Source of the DNA: CAMAVH01 sp036500145
GTDB lineage: Bacteria > Pseudomonadota > Alphaproteobacteria > SMXQ01
Length of the DNA: 21,536 nucleotides
Reading direction: 5' to 3'
Assembly: GCA_036500145.1 (NCBI GenBank)
Contig: DASYCO010000070.1
Coordinates: 1-21,536 of the forward strand
A program made the position numbers and the translations under genes. Within the stretch, counting starts at the first letter, position 1; each line of letters opens with the position of its first letter. Under the pieces are notes generated by a model, which saw nothing but the letters and a program-made list of their open reading frames with translations, ran no database searches and was not told where the DNA came from. Shown here piece after piece: positions 1 to 6,756 of this stretch.

Positions 1-91
1 ATTATAATAAAAAACTACGGCCCGGCCGGAAATCCCCAGGGAATGGCTAGAGCCAACTCAAAACGAGATGGGTGTGAGAGAAATAGAGTAA

Positions 92-120
92 TTGGCGCTT
101 GGTTTGGCTTTGCCTATGTT
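92..120 (+). promoter_or_regulatory. Candidate sigma-70 promoter for bfd
   Basis: TTGGCG (92-97) and TATGTT (115-120) are separated by 17 bases. Each matches the sigma-70 consensus at four of six positions. The predicted transcript would start near 127 and carry about 75 bases of leader before the bfd start at 204. I looked for an Irr-type or Fur-type iron box around it and saw no convincing match. The rest of 1-203 holds no gene that I can support. Prediction by eye only. Confidence 0.3.
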
Positions 121-203
121 TTCTTTGCAAATCGCTCGCAGTCGCTGCTCAAAGGCAGTTCAGGCGGGCGGGTCTGGGAAACGAGCCTACGGAATTCATC
201 GCC

Positions 204-404
204 ATGTACGTTTGCGCCTGCCACGGCTTTACGGAAAAGCAAGTCAACCAAGCGGTCGCCGAAGGGCCCTGCTCGGTCGCCGAAGTCTATCGCCGCCTCG
301 GCGAGACTCCCCAGTGCGGCAAGTGCGTCTGCTCCGTCGTCGACATGGTGCGCGGCGCGCGCGGCGTCGATGAAATTGCCTCTGGTTCGCACGCCTGCGC
401 CTAA
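204..404 (+). CDS. bfd: Bacterioferritin-associated ferredoxin (Bfd)
   Basis: A 66-residue [2Fe-2S] protein. In the known family it docks on bacterioferritin and passes electrons to the haem so that stored Fe(III) is reduced and released. The four cluster cysteines are visible as Cys4, Cys6, Cys38 and Cys41, the same CxC...CxxC spacing and numbering as E. coli Bfd, and the length is that of the family. An upstream in-frame start at 99 would add 35 residues unlike Bfd, so ATG 204 is preferred; a GGAA at 191-194 is a modest ribosome site. The bfr gene follows on the same strand 200 bases downstream, which supports the functional pairing, but the gap and its hairpins suggest bfr also has its own expression signals. 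Confidence 0.93.
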   Translation: MYVCACHGFTEKQVNQAVAEGPCSVAEVYRRLGETPQCGKCVCSVVDMVRGARGVDEIASGSHACA

Positions 405-412
405 GTTCAATT

Positions 413-427
413 GCGATTGATAATCGC
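413..427. repeat. Perfect 6-bp inverted repeat, possible operator
   Basis: GCGATT and AATCGC flank a GAT spacer, giving a 15-base dyad nine bases after the bfd stop and upstream of bfr. It is the size of a dimeric regulator site but does not match the Irr consensus, and it resembles a Fur box only through the GATAAT core. Assignment as an operator is inference. Confidence 0.35.
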
Positions 428-449
428 GTAGCCGCAAGGCTTTAGCAGC

Positions 450-464
450 GGCGCTGTCAGCGCC
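450..464 (+). terminator. Hairpin downstream of bfd, weak terminator candidate
   Basis: GGCGCTG (450-456) pairs with CAGCGCC (458-464). The middle bases leave a very tight loop, so the real stem is probably shortened by one or two pairs. It lies 46 bases past the bfd stop. No clear T run follows (only a TTTCG at 471-475), so intrinsic termination is uncertain. Confidence 0.3.
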
Positions 465-539
465 AATCGGTTTCGCTCCCGCCTTTCCCCTGTCTCGCCG
501 CCCCGGTTACTATGCCGGGACGTTTTCGCATCTGCCCGT

Positions 540-555
540 CGCGCCAACCGGCGCG
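540..555 (+). repeat. Hairpin in the bfr leader
   Basis: CGCGCC (540-545) and GGCGCG (550-555) form a six-pair GC stem with an AACC loop, about 50 bases upstream of the bfr start. It would fold in the 5' untranslated region if transcription starts above it. No function can be assigned from sequence. Confidence 0.35.
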
Positions 556-604
556 CCGATGCGTTTAGTTCTGAGCGAGAGAGAGCCATAGAGGAGCGGC
601 TGCC

Positions 605-1084
605 ATGAAAGGCAACAAAGAGGTCATCGACCAACTCAAGAAAATCCTCACCAACGAATTGACGGCCATCAACCAGTATTTCCTGCATGCCCGCATGCTC
701 GACAACTGGGGACTGAAGAAGCTCGGCGAGATGGAATACAAGGAATCCATCGACGAGATGAAGCACGCCGACGCGCTGATCAAACGCATCCTGTTCCTCG
801 AGGGGGTGCCCAACCTCCAGCACCTGGACAAGCTGCTGATCGGCGAGACCGTGCCGGAGATGCTTGAAGCCGACCTCAAGCAGGAAAACATCGCCATGCC
901 GGTGCTGCGCGAGGCGATCAACCTCTGCGAGAAGCACGACGACTACGTCAGCCGCGAGCTTCTGAAGAACATCCTCAAGGGCGAAGAGGACCATGTCGAC
1001 TGGCTCGAGACCCAATTGGGCCTGATCGAGATGATGGGCCTTGAAAACTACATGCAGTCGTCCTCCAACGCGCCGGAAGCCTGA
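605..1084 (+). CDS. bfr: Bacterioferritin (Bfr), haem-containing iron store
   Basis: A 159-residue ferritin-like four-helix protein that assembles, by family knowledge, into a 24-subunit cytoplasmic shell oxidising Fe(II) and storing it as ferric mineral. All di-iron ferroxidase ligands are present at the E. coli Bfr positions: Glu18, Glu51, His54, Glu94, Glu127 and His130, with Tyr25 beside the centre. Met52, the axial ligand of the inter-subunit haem, is also present, which identifies a haem-binding Bfr rather than FtnA. Length is typical. The start is supported by GAGGAG at 591-596, eight bases before ATG 605. It lies downstream of bfd on the same strand. A nine-pair hairpin straddles its stop codon. 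Confidence 0.98.
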   Translation: MKGNKEVIDQLKKILTNELTAINQYFLHARMLDNWGLKKLGEMEYKESIDEMKHADALIKRILFLEGVPNLQHLDKLLIGETVPEMLEADLKQENIAMPVLREAINLCEKHDDYVSRELLKNILKGEEDHVDWLETQLGLIEMMGLENYMQSSSNAPEA

Positions 1085-1093
1085 CCGGCGCGT
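1068..1093 (+). terminator. Hairpin overlapping the bfr stop codon
   Basis: ACGCGCCGG (1068-1076) pairs perfectly with CCGGCGCGT (1085-1093) around an 8-base loop that ends in the bfr TGA stop (1082-1084). The stem is strong, but GATGG rather than a T tract follows. It could therefore be a transcript 3' end stabiliser or a Rho-assisted end rather than a classical intrinsic terminator. Confidence 0.4.
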
Positions 1094-1186
1094 GATGGAC
1101 GGCGATCCGCCGGGGGCCCAGATCTTCCGGCGTGTGGCCATCAGGGCGGGTGCGCTCGTTTCGGCCGTCATGGTACAAGCCTCGCC

Positions 1187-1912
1187 ATGATGACGCCGAA
1201 CGAGCTGCTCGCCCGATTGCTCTACAAAGATTCCCTGATGCTGGTGGTCGACAAGCCCGCCGGCCTGCCGGTCCATGCCGGCCCCAAGGGCGGCCAGAGC
1301 CTCGAATCCCTGTTCGACGTGCTGCGCTTCGGCCTGCCGCGCACCCCCGCCCTCGCCCACCGCCTCGACCGCGACACCACGGGCTGCCTGGTGCTCGGCC
1401 GCCACCGCAAGGCGCTCGCCAAGCTCGGCCGGATGTTCTCCGGCGGGCGCGTGCAGAAGACCTACTGGGCCGTCGTCGCCGGCGCGCCGCCGGCGCCGGA
1501 GGGCCACATCGACCTGGCGCTCGCCAAGCAGTCGACCGAGAAGCGCGGCTGGTGGATGAAGGTCGACCCCGCCGGCATGGCGACCGTCACCGACTACAAG
1601 CTGATGGGACAGGCCGACGGCTTCTCGTGGCTGGAGCTCTATCCGCGCACCGGGCGGACGCACCAGATCCGCGTCCATTGCGCCGCCATCGGCTGTCCCA
1701 TCCTCGGCGATCCGATCTACGGCGGCATCGAGGCGACGCGACCGGCGGAATTCCCGCTGCACCTGCACGCGCGCGAGATCACGCTGCCGCTCTATCCGAC
1801 GCGCGATCCGGTCACGGTGAACGCGCCGGCCCCCGAGCATATGCTGAAATTGCTGAAGGCCTGCGGCTTCGCCGGCGACGCGCCGCGCGAGCCGATTGAC
1901 GTCGGGGCCTAG
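1187..1912 (+). CDS. RluA-family RNA pseudouridine synthase
   Basis: A 241-residue enzyme of the RluA/RluC/RluD/TruC family, which isomerises uridine to pseudouridine in rRNA or tRNA. The catalytic motif HRLDRDTTG lies at residues 58-66, with Asp61 the nucleophile. Other family blocks are visible: VVDKPAGLPVHAG near residues 20-32, and RTGRTHQIRVH in the C-terminal half followed by GDPIYGG. There is no N-terminal S4 domain, so it is the short form, like RluA or TruC rather than RluC or RluD. The substrate position cannot be read from sequence. ATG 1187 is used; ATG 1190 is equally possible, and an upstream start at 1132 is in another frame. The upstream ribosome site is poor. It converges on the next gene with nine bases between stops. 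Confidence 0.95.
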   Translation: MMTPNELLARLLYKDSLMLVVDKPAGLPVHAGPKGGQSLESLFDVLRFGLPRTPALAHRLDRDTTGCLVLGRHRKALAKLGRMFSGGRVQKTYWAVVAGAPPAPEGHIDLALAKQSTEKRGWWMKVDPAGMATVTDYKLMGQADGFSWLELYPRTGRTHQIRVHCAAIGCPILGDPIYGGIEATRPAEFPLHLHAREITLPLYPTRDPVTVNAPAPEHMLKLLKACGFAGDAPREPIDVGA

Positions 1913-1921
1913 GCCTCGGGC

Positions 1922-2371
1922 TTAAGCTTCGTCGGGCGCCGCGGTCGGGTCGACCCAGCCGGTGGCCTTGGCGATGAGATAGTCGGCAATGTCGACCGGC
2001 TTCACCTTCACGGCGCGCAGCTCGGTGTCGCTGGCCAGCGCCTTCTTGATGAAGATGTGGTTCTCGACGTTCTCCGGCTTCACCTTGAAGATGCCGCGCG
2101 CGCCACGGATCTTCGGATAGAGCCCCGGATCGACCTGCTTCTCGCGCGTCGCCAGGCGCTCCACCATCGTCTCCAGCTCGGCCTCGTCGACCTTCTGCTT
2201 CTTCAGCAGCTTCCAGTCGCTCTGGCCGCCATGGCCTTCATGGTTCATCGCCTCGATGCCCGCCTCGGCCGTATCGTCGTGCACGCCGATCGCATAGAGG
2301 CTCTTGGTGAGGCCGACGTCCGCTCCCCAGAGGGACAGCGACTTACTAGTGGCGACGAACACGACAGGCAT
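1922..2371 (-). CDS. Conserved-looking protein of unknown function, 149 aa
   Basis: I do not recognise a family. The protein is soluble-looking, with no signal peptide or membrane segment, and carries a charged central part (KKQKVDEAELETMVERLATR, likely helical) between two mixed alpha/beta-like ends. A His/Gly-rich patch (NHEGHGGQSDW) near residues 43-53 could bind metal or phosphate, but that is speculation. Coding status is supported by G/C-biased third positions, a GGAG eleven bases before ATG 2371, and placement only 30 bases after the stop of the TctC-like gene on the same strand, so the two are probably co-transcribed. The tandem arrangement suggests a linked role but does not reveal it. 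Confidence 0.78.
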   Translation of the reverse strand: MPVVFVATSKSLSLWGADVGLTKSLYAIGVHDDTAEAGIEAMNHEGHGGQSDWKLLKKQKVDEAELETMVERLATREKQVDPGLYPKIRGARGIFKVKPENVENHIFIKKALASDTELRAVKVKPVDIADYLIAKATGWVDPTAAPDEA

Positions 2372-2401
2372 AGACAGGCAAGCTCCATGGAACGACTCCG
2401 C

Positions 2402-3457
2402 TCAGCGGTAGCCGAGCGCCTTGGCGGTCTCTTCGACGATCGCCGGCGGCGAAGCGTAGGCCTTTTGCAATAAGGCGTCTATCTCCTGGCCCGACATCGG
2501 GATGATCTCCAGCTTGGCCTTCGCCGCCTCGTCGAGGAAGCCCTTGTCCTTGAGCATGGCGTCGAACGCCGTGCGCAAGACCTGCAGGCGGCCCTCCGGC
2601 AGGTTCGGCGGCGCCATGAAGGGACGGCCCATCAGCGGCGAGGCCAGGCCGAGTTCCAGGATCGCCTTCGCCTCCGGCGTCGGCGCGAGGTCGGTGACGA
2701 GCGGCACCTCCGGAATGTCCGGATGCTTCTTCAAGGCGAGCTGCAGCCAGACGACGATCTTCTTGTCCGCCAGCCAGTCGGGCTTGCTGGAGACGAGGCC
2801 GGCCCATTCCCAGCCGACGGAGCCCTGCACCTCGCCGCGCTCGATGGCGAGGTTGATCTCGTTGGTGCCCTGGTAGCCCGTGACGATCTTGAGCTTGGTG
2901 CCGAACAGCGCGTTGAGCAGCTTGGGATAGAGGTTGGTGCCCGAGCCAGCGCCCGTCGCGCCGACGGCCAGCTCGTACTTCTGCGCGTCCGCCAGGCTCT
3001 TCACCGGCGCCGTGTGCCAGGCGATGGCGATCTGCACGAAGCTCTGCATGCTGCCGATCCACTTGAAGCGGCGCGAGTCGTAGTCGGCGCCCTGGCCGCC
3101 GAAGATCGGGTCGAAGATGACGCCGCTGCCGACGATGCCGAAGGCCGTGCCGTCGGCCGGCGCCGCGCCGCCGTAGAGATAGTTCGCGAGCTTGAGGCTG
3201 CCGGCGCCGACCATGTTCTGCGGCACCATGGTCGGGTTGCCGGGAATGAACTTGCCCATGTGGCGGGCCAGCAGGCGAGCGTAGAGATCGTAGCCGCCGC
3301 CGACGCCATAGCCGATCAGAACCTGGACCGTGCGACCCTTGAAGAAGCCGTCGTCCCTCGCCAAAATTGGGGACTGGGCTTGCGCTTGGCCCGACATGGC
3401 CGCCGCGAAGGCCGCGATTGCGCCGAGCAGTCCCAACGCCATCTTGCGAAACGACAT
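2402..3457 (-). CDS. Tripartite tricarboxylate transporter (TctC/Bug) solute receptor
   Basis: A 351-residue periplasmic binding protein of the Bug/TctC family, which captures carboxylates or related small acids for TctAB-type carriers. A clear Sec signal peptide is present (basic start, hydrophobic run, then GQAQA before the likely cleavage near residue 27). Family features follow: FFKGRTVQVLIGYGVGGGYD at the start of the mature protein, then the ligand-site region PGNPTMVPQNMVGAGSLKLA. It is slightly longer than the usual 320-330 residues. No TctA or TctB membrane gene is visible, so it is an orphan receptor, as is common for Bug proteins. The start is backed by GGGAGAG just upstream of ATG 3457. 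The unknown 149-residue gene follows 30 bases downstream. The ligand is unknown. Confidence 0.92.
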   Translation of the reverse strand: MSFRKMALGLLGAIAAFAAAMSGQAQAQSPILARDDGFFKGRTVQVLIGYGVGGGYDLYARLLARHMGKFIPGNPTMVPQNMVGAGSLKLANYLYGGAAPADGTAFGIVGSGVIFDPIFGGQGADYDSRRFKWIGSMQSFVQIAIAWHTAPVKSLADAQKYELAVGATGAGSGTNLYPKLLNALFGTKLKIVTGYQGTNEINLAIERGEVQGSVGWEWAGLVSSKPDWLADKKIVVWLQLALKKHPDIPEVPLVTDLAPTPEAKAILELGLASPLMGRPFMAPPNLPEGRLQVLRTAFDAMLKDKGFLDEAAKAKLEIIPMSGQEIDALLQKAYASPPAIVEETAKALGYR

Positions 3458-3487
3458 CCCGCTCTCCCTTATTGGTTTTTAGCCTTG

Positions 3488-3526
3488 TTGACCGGGATTG
3501 CATCATAGGCCCCCAGCCGGGTCAAC
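3488..3526. repeat. GTTGACC/GGTCAAC inverted repeat flanking a promoter
   Basis: GTTGACC at 3488-3494 and GGTCAAC at 3520-3526 are exact inverted copies, 25 bases apart. They lie in the 121-base divergent region between the TctC-like gene and hrpB. One arm overlaps the predicted -35 and the other lies just past the -10, an arrangement compatible with a repressor or activator dyad. Inference only. Confidence 0.35.
3497..3525 (-). promoter_or_regulatory. Candidate promoter of the tctC-like gene
   Basis: Read on the minus strand, TTGACC (3525-3520) and TGCAAT (3502-3497) are 17 bases apart. They match the -35 consensus at five of six and the -10 at four of six positions. Transcription would begin about 33 bases before the tctC-like ATG. 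The -35 lies in one arm of an inverted repeat (separate entry). Confidence 0.4.
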
Positions 3527-3578
3527 GCTGGCGGGCGCGGATCGCCCCCTATCGTCACGCACGGTGCCGTGCGAAAAC

Positions 3579-6119
3579 ATGCGCATGTCGGCCCCGCTTC
3601 CCGCCCTGCCCATCGACCCTCTGCTGCCGGCCATCCAGCAAGCGTTGGCGGAGCGCGCGACGCTCGTGCTCGAAGCGCCGCCCGGCGCCGGCAAGACGAC
3701 GCGCGTGCCGCTCGCGCTGCTCGACGCGCCCTGGCTCGCGGGCCAGACCATTCTGCTGCTCGAACCGCGCCGCCTGGCGACGCGCGCCGCCGCCGCCCGC
3801 ATGGCGCAGACCCTCGGCGAAAAGCCGGGCGAGCGCGTCGGCTATCGCATCCGCCTGGAAAGCCGCATCGGCCCGCGCACGCGCATCGAGGTCATCACCG
3901 AAGGCATCCTCGCGCGCCGCCTGCAGGACGACCCGGGACTCGACGGCGTCGGGCTCGTGATCTTCGACGAGTTCCACGAGCGCAGCCTCGACGCCGACCT
4001 CGGCCTCGCCCTCTGCCTCGATGCGCAGAAGGCGCTGCGGCCGGAGCTGCGCCTGATGGCCATGTCGGCGACGCTTGACGGCGCAGCGGTGGCAAAGCTG
4101 CTCGATGACGCGCCCGTGCTGCGCAGCGAGGGCCGCGCCTTTCCGGTCGAGACACGCTATCTCGACGCGCCGCCCACCAACAGCGGGCCCAACCGCTTCC
4201 CTATGGCCATGGCGCAGGCGATCCGCAAGGCGCTGACGGAAACGGAAGGCGACCTGCTCGCCTTCCTGCCCGGCGAGCGAGAGATCCATGCCGTCAGCCG
4301 TCAGCTCGGCGGCGAGGCCGCGCACGGCGTCTTCGTGCTGCCGCTCTATGGCGCCTTGCCGCAGGCCGACCAGGACCGCGTCTTCGCGCCGACGCCAGCC
4401 AGCCGGCGCAAGGTCGTGCTCTCCACCAGCATCGCCGAAACGAGCCTGACCATCGACGGGATCCGCGTCGTGGTCGACGGCGGGCTCGCGCGCGTGCCGC
4501 GCTACGATCCGGCGAGCGGACTGACGCGCCTGGAGACGGTCAAGGTGTCGCAGGCCTCCGCCGAGCAGCGGCGCGGACGCGGCGGACGCACCGCGCCCGG
4601 CATCTGCTATCGCCTGTGGCCCGAGCCAGCGACGCGCGGGCTGCTGCCCCGCAACCTGCCCGAAATGCTGCAGGCCGACCTGACGCCGCTGGCGCTCGAC
4701 CTCGCGGTCTGGGGCGTGCGCGACCCCAACGGCCTCGCCTGGCTCGACGCGCCGCCCGCCGGCGCCTTCGCCCAGGCGCGCGGCCTGCTGACGCAGCTGG
4801 GCGCGCTCGACGCCGACGGCGGAGTGACGGCCCATGGCAAGGCGATGGCGAAGCTGCCGCTGCATCCGCGCCTCGCCCACATGACGCTGCTCGCCAAGGC
4901 GCGTGGCCTCGGGCCGGAGGCGGCGGCGCTCGCCGCCCTGCTCGGCGAGCGCGACCCCCTGTCGGGCCCGGGCGCGATGCGCGACGCGGACCTGCGCCAT
5001 CGCGTCGAGCTTATCGGCGAAGCCCGCGCCAGCGCGCCGCCTGCCGGGACGGAGGTGCGCGAAGCGACGCGTCGACGCATCCGCGAAACCGCCAAGCAGG
5101 TTCGCCGGCTGATCGACGTGCAGGACCATCCGCTCGACTCCGCCATGACCGGCGCGCTGACGGCCTTGGCCTATCCTGACCGCCTCGGCCAGCGCCGCGC
5201 CAACGGCGGCTTCCGGCTCGCCAACGGGCGAGGCGCCGCGACCATGCCGGAAGATTCGCTCTCGCGCGAAGGCTGGCTCGCGGTCGCCGCCGTCGGCGAC
5301 GGCGTCGGCGCCAGCGCGGATGGCCGGATATTCCTCGCCGCGCCCATCGACCGCGACGAGATCGAAGAGGAATTTGCCGACCTGATCGAGGCGCAGGAGA
5401 TCGTCGCCTGGGACGCCCGCACGGAAGCCGTGCAGGCACGCCGCCAGCGCCGCCTCGGCGCGCTGCTGCTCGACGACGCGATCTGGGGCAAAGCGCCGCC
5501 GGAGAAAGTCGCTGCCGCCCTGCTCGACGGGATCCGCCAGATGGGCCTTGCTGCCCTGCCCTGGACCGATGGCGTGCGGCAATTGCAGACGCGCCTCGCC
5601 TTCGTGCGCAGCGCCGATCCGCAGGGCGATTGGCCGGACCTTTCCGACGCGACCCTGCTCGCCAGCCTTGGTGATTGGCTCGCCCCCCATCTCGACGGCC
5701 TAAAGAGCCGCGCCGACCTTGCCCGCCTGAACCTGACGGAGATTCTCGGCGCAGCGTTCGACTGGGCGGCGCGCAAGAAGCTCGACGACTGGGCGCCGAC
5801 GCAGGTCGCCGTGCCGAGCGGGCGCAATGCCGCGCTCGACTATGCCCAGGGCGAGACGCCGGTGCTGGCGGTGAAGCTGCAGGAACTGTTCGGCATGGCC
5901 GACACGCCGCGCGTCGCCAACGGCCGCGTGCCGGTGGTGATCCATCTGCTGAGCCCGGCGGGCCGGCCGGTGCAGGTGACGCGCGACCTGGCGAATTTCT
6001 GGCGCGAAGGCTATGCGGCAGTGAAAAAAGACCTCAAGGGCCGCTATCCGCGCCATCCCTGGCCGGACGACCCCATGAGCGCCCCGGCGACGGCGCGCGC
6101 CAAGCCGCGCGGCACCTGA
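3579..6119 (+). CDS. hrpB: ATP-dependent RNA helicase HrpB
   Basis: An 846-residue DEAH-type helicase of the HrpB family (usually about 820 residues), a cytoplasmic NTPase presumed to remodel RNA. Motifs in order: Walker A GAGKTT with Lys39; DEFH at 130-133, the DExH box with Phe for Ala that is typical of HrpB; SAT at 163-165; STSIAETSLTIDG; and the arginine-finger motif QRRGRGGR. The C-terminal HrpB domain ends with the family-typical RDLANFWREGY and KGRYPRHPWPDDP. The start is ambiguous: ATG 3579 and ATG 3585 both fit and neither has a clear Shine-Dalgarno sequence; the in-frame start at 3498 would add 27 unlikely residues. A GCACGG/CCGTGC dyad lies at 3559-3572, just upstream. Its stop is three bases from the convergent pqiC-like stop. 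Confidence 0.97.
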   Translation: MRMSAPLPALPIDPLLPAIQQALAERATLVLEAPPGAGKTTRVPLALLDAPWLAGQTILLLEPRRLATRAAAARMAQTLGEKPGERVGYRIRLESRIGPRTRIEVITEGILARRLQDDPGLDGVGLVIFDEFHERSLDADLGLALCLDAQKALRPELRLMAMSATLDGAAVAKLLDDAPVLRSEGRAFPVETRYLDAPPTNSGPNRFPMAMAQAIRKALTETEGDLLAFLPGEREIHAVSRQLGGEAAHGVFVLPLYGALPQADQDRVFAPTPASRRKVVLSTSIAETSLTIDGIRVVVDGGLARVPRYDPASGLTRLETVKVSQASAEQRRGRGGRTAPGICYRLWPEPATRGLLPRNLPEMLQADLTPLALDLAVWGVRDPNGLAWLDAPPAGAFAQARGLLTQLGALDADGGVTAHGKAMAKLPLHPRLAHMTLLAKARGLGPEAAALAALLGERDPLSGPGAMRDADLRHRVELIGEARASAPPAGTEVREATRRRIRETAKQVRRLIDVQDHPLDSAMTGALTALAYPDRLGQRRANGGFRLANGRGAATMPEDSLSREGWLAVAAVGDGVGASADGRIFLAAPIDRDEIEEEFADLIEAQEIVAWDARTEAVQARRQRRLGALLLDDAIWGKAPPEKVAAALLDGIRQMGLAALPWTDGVRQLQTRLAFVRSADPQGDWPDLSDATLLASLGDWLAPHLDGLKSRADLARLNLTEILGAAFDWAARKKLDDWAPTQVAVPSGRNAALDYAQGETPVLAVKLQELFGMADTPRVANGRVPVVIHLLSPAGRPVQVTRDLANFWREGYAAVKKDLKGRYPRHPWPDDPMSAPATARAKPRGT

Positions 6120-6122
6120 CCC

Positions 6123-6737
6123 TTAACGCCCGTTCCGGTCGACGATGCTCGCCGCGATTTCGCGGCTGAGATCGTCGAGCAGTCCGCTCATGGTCGCCGC
6201 CACCGAGGCGTAGCCGATGCCCATCGGGCGGGCCATCAGGCCGGAGGCGCCCATGATCGGCGCTGCGGCCGCCTGGCCCTGCGCCGGCAGCGACGCGAGC
6301 TGCCAGCGGGCGTCGAGCACGCAGTCGCCGCTCTCGCCGACGCATTCGAAGCGCGAGATGCTGATGGTGACGCGCAGGTCGCCCTTGTCGGCGCCGTCGG
6401 TCGGAAACAGTTTCACGCGGCTGGTGTGCAGGCGGCGCGACAGGTTCTCGCCGATCACCTGCGTCACGTTGTCTTCCAGCCGGCCGCCCCAGCGGTCGAA
6501 CTCCGCCACCGCCAGCTCGTTGGCCGTCGGCCGCGTGACGATCTGCTGGCGGTCGAGGTACTTCGGCAGCGCGACAGGCCCGACCGACAGGGCGAGGCCC
6601 TGGGGCGAACGGTCCGCCGCCGGCGCCGTCGCCGACAGAACGTAGAAGCGTGAAGCTTCCGTCTTGCCCACGCAGGCCGCCAGCGCCAGCAACGCCGCCG
6701 CCGCAAACGAGGCCCGCACCATACCCTGCTTCGTCAT
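6123..6737 (-). CDS. PqiC-type ABC transport auxiliary lipoprotein of the Mla operon
   Basis: A 204-residue predicted lipoprotein of the PqiC/ABC-type transport auxiliary family (formerly DUF330). These proteins form the outer-membrane-side part of MCE lipid transport systems. The N-terminus has a signal sequence ending in the lipobox LAAC, with Cys22 as the acylation site. The following FYVLSA and the VGPVALPKYLDRQQIV block with RWGGRLEDNV are typical of the family. The start is ATG 6737 with GGAG just upstream. It is the last gene of the mlaE-mlaF-mlaD operon, 19 bases after the mlaD stop, which supports a joint role. MlaA, MlaB and MlaC homologues are not seen here; MlaB function is covered by the STAS part of MlaE. 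Confidence 0.88.
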   Translation of the reverse strand: MTKQGMVRASFAAAALLALAACVGKTEASRFYVLSATAPAADRSPQGLALSVGPVALPKYLDRQQIVTRPTANELAVAEFDRWGGRLEDNVTQVIGENLSRRLHTSRVKLFPTDGADKGDLRVTISISRFECVGESGDCVLDARWQLASLPAQGQAAAAPIMGASGLMARPMGIGYASVAATMSGLLDDLSREIAASIVDRNGR

Positions 6738-6756
6738 GTCCTACTCCTGGCCCACA

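Noticed and set aside
99..203. Irr- or Fur-type iron box upstream of bfd
   Set aside because: I looked for TTTAGAAnnnTTCTAAA-like and GATAAT-repeat patterns and found no match good enough to report.
407..1840. Long minus-strand open frame (477 codons) opposite bfr and the pseudouridine synthase gene
   Set aside because: It is the antisense shadow of two clearly homologous plus-strand genes in GC-rich DNA; its translation is Arg/Ala/Asp/Val repetitive and matches no family.
3555..5690. Minus-strand open frame of 711 codons within hrpB
   Set aside because: The opposite strand carries every HrpB motif in order; the antisense frame is low-complexity, a GC-bias artefact.
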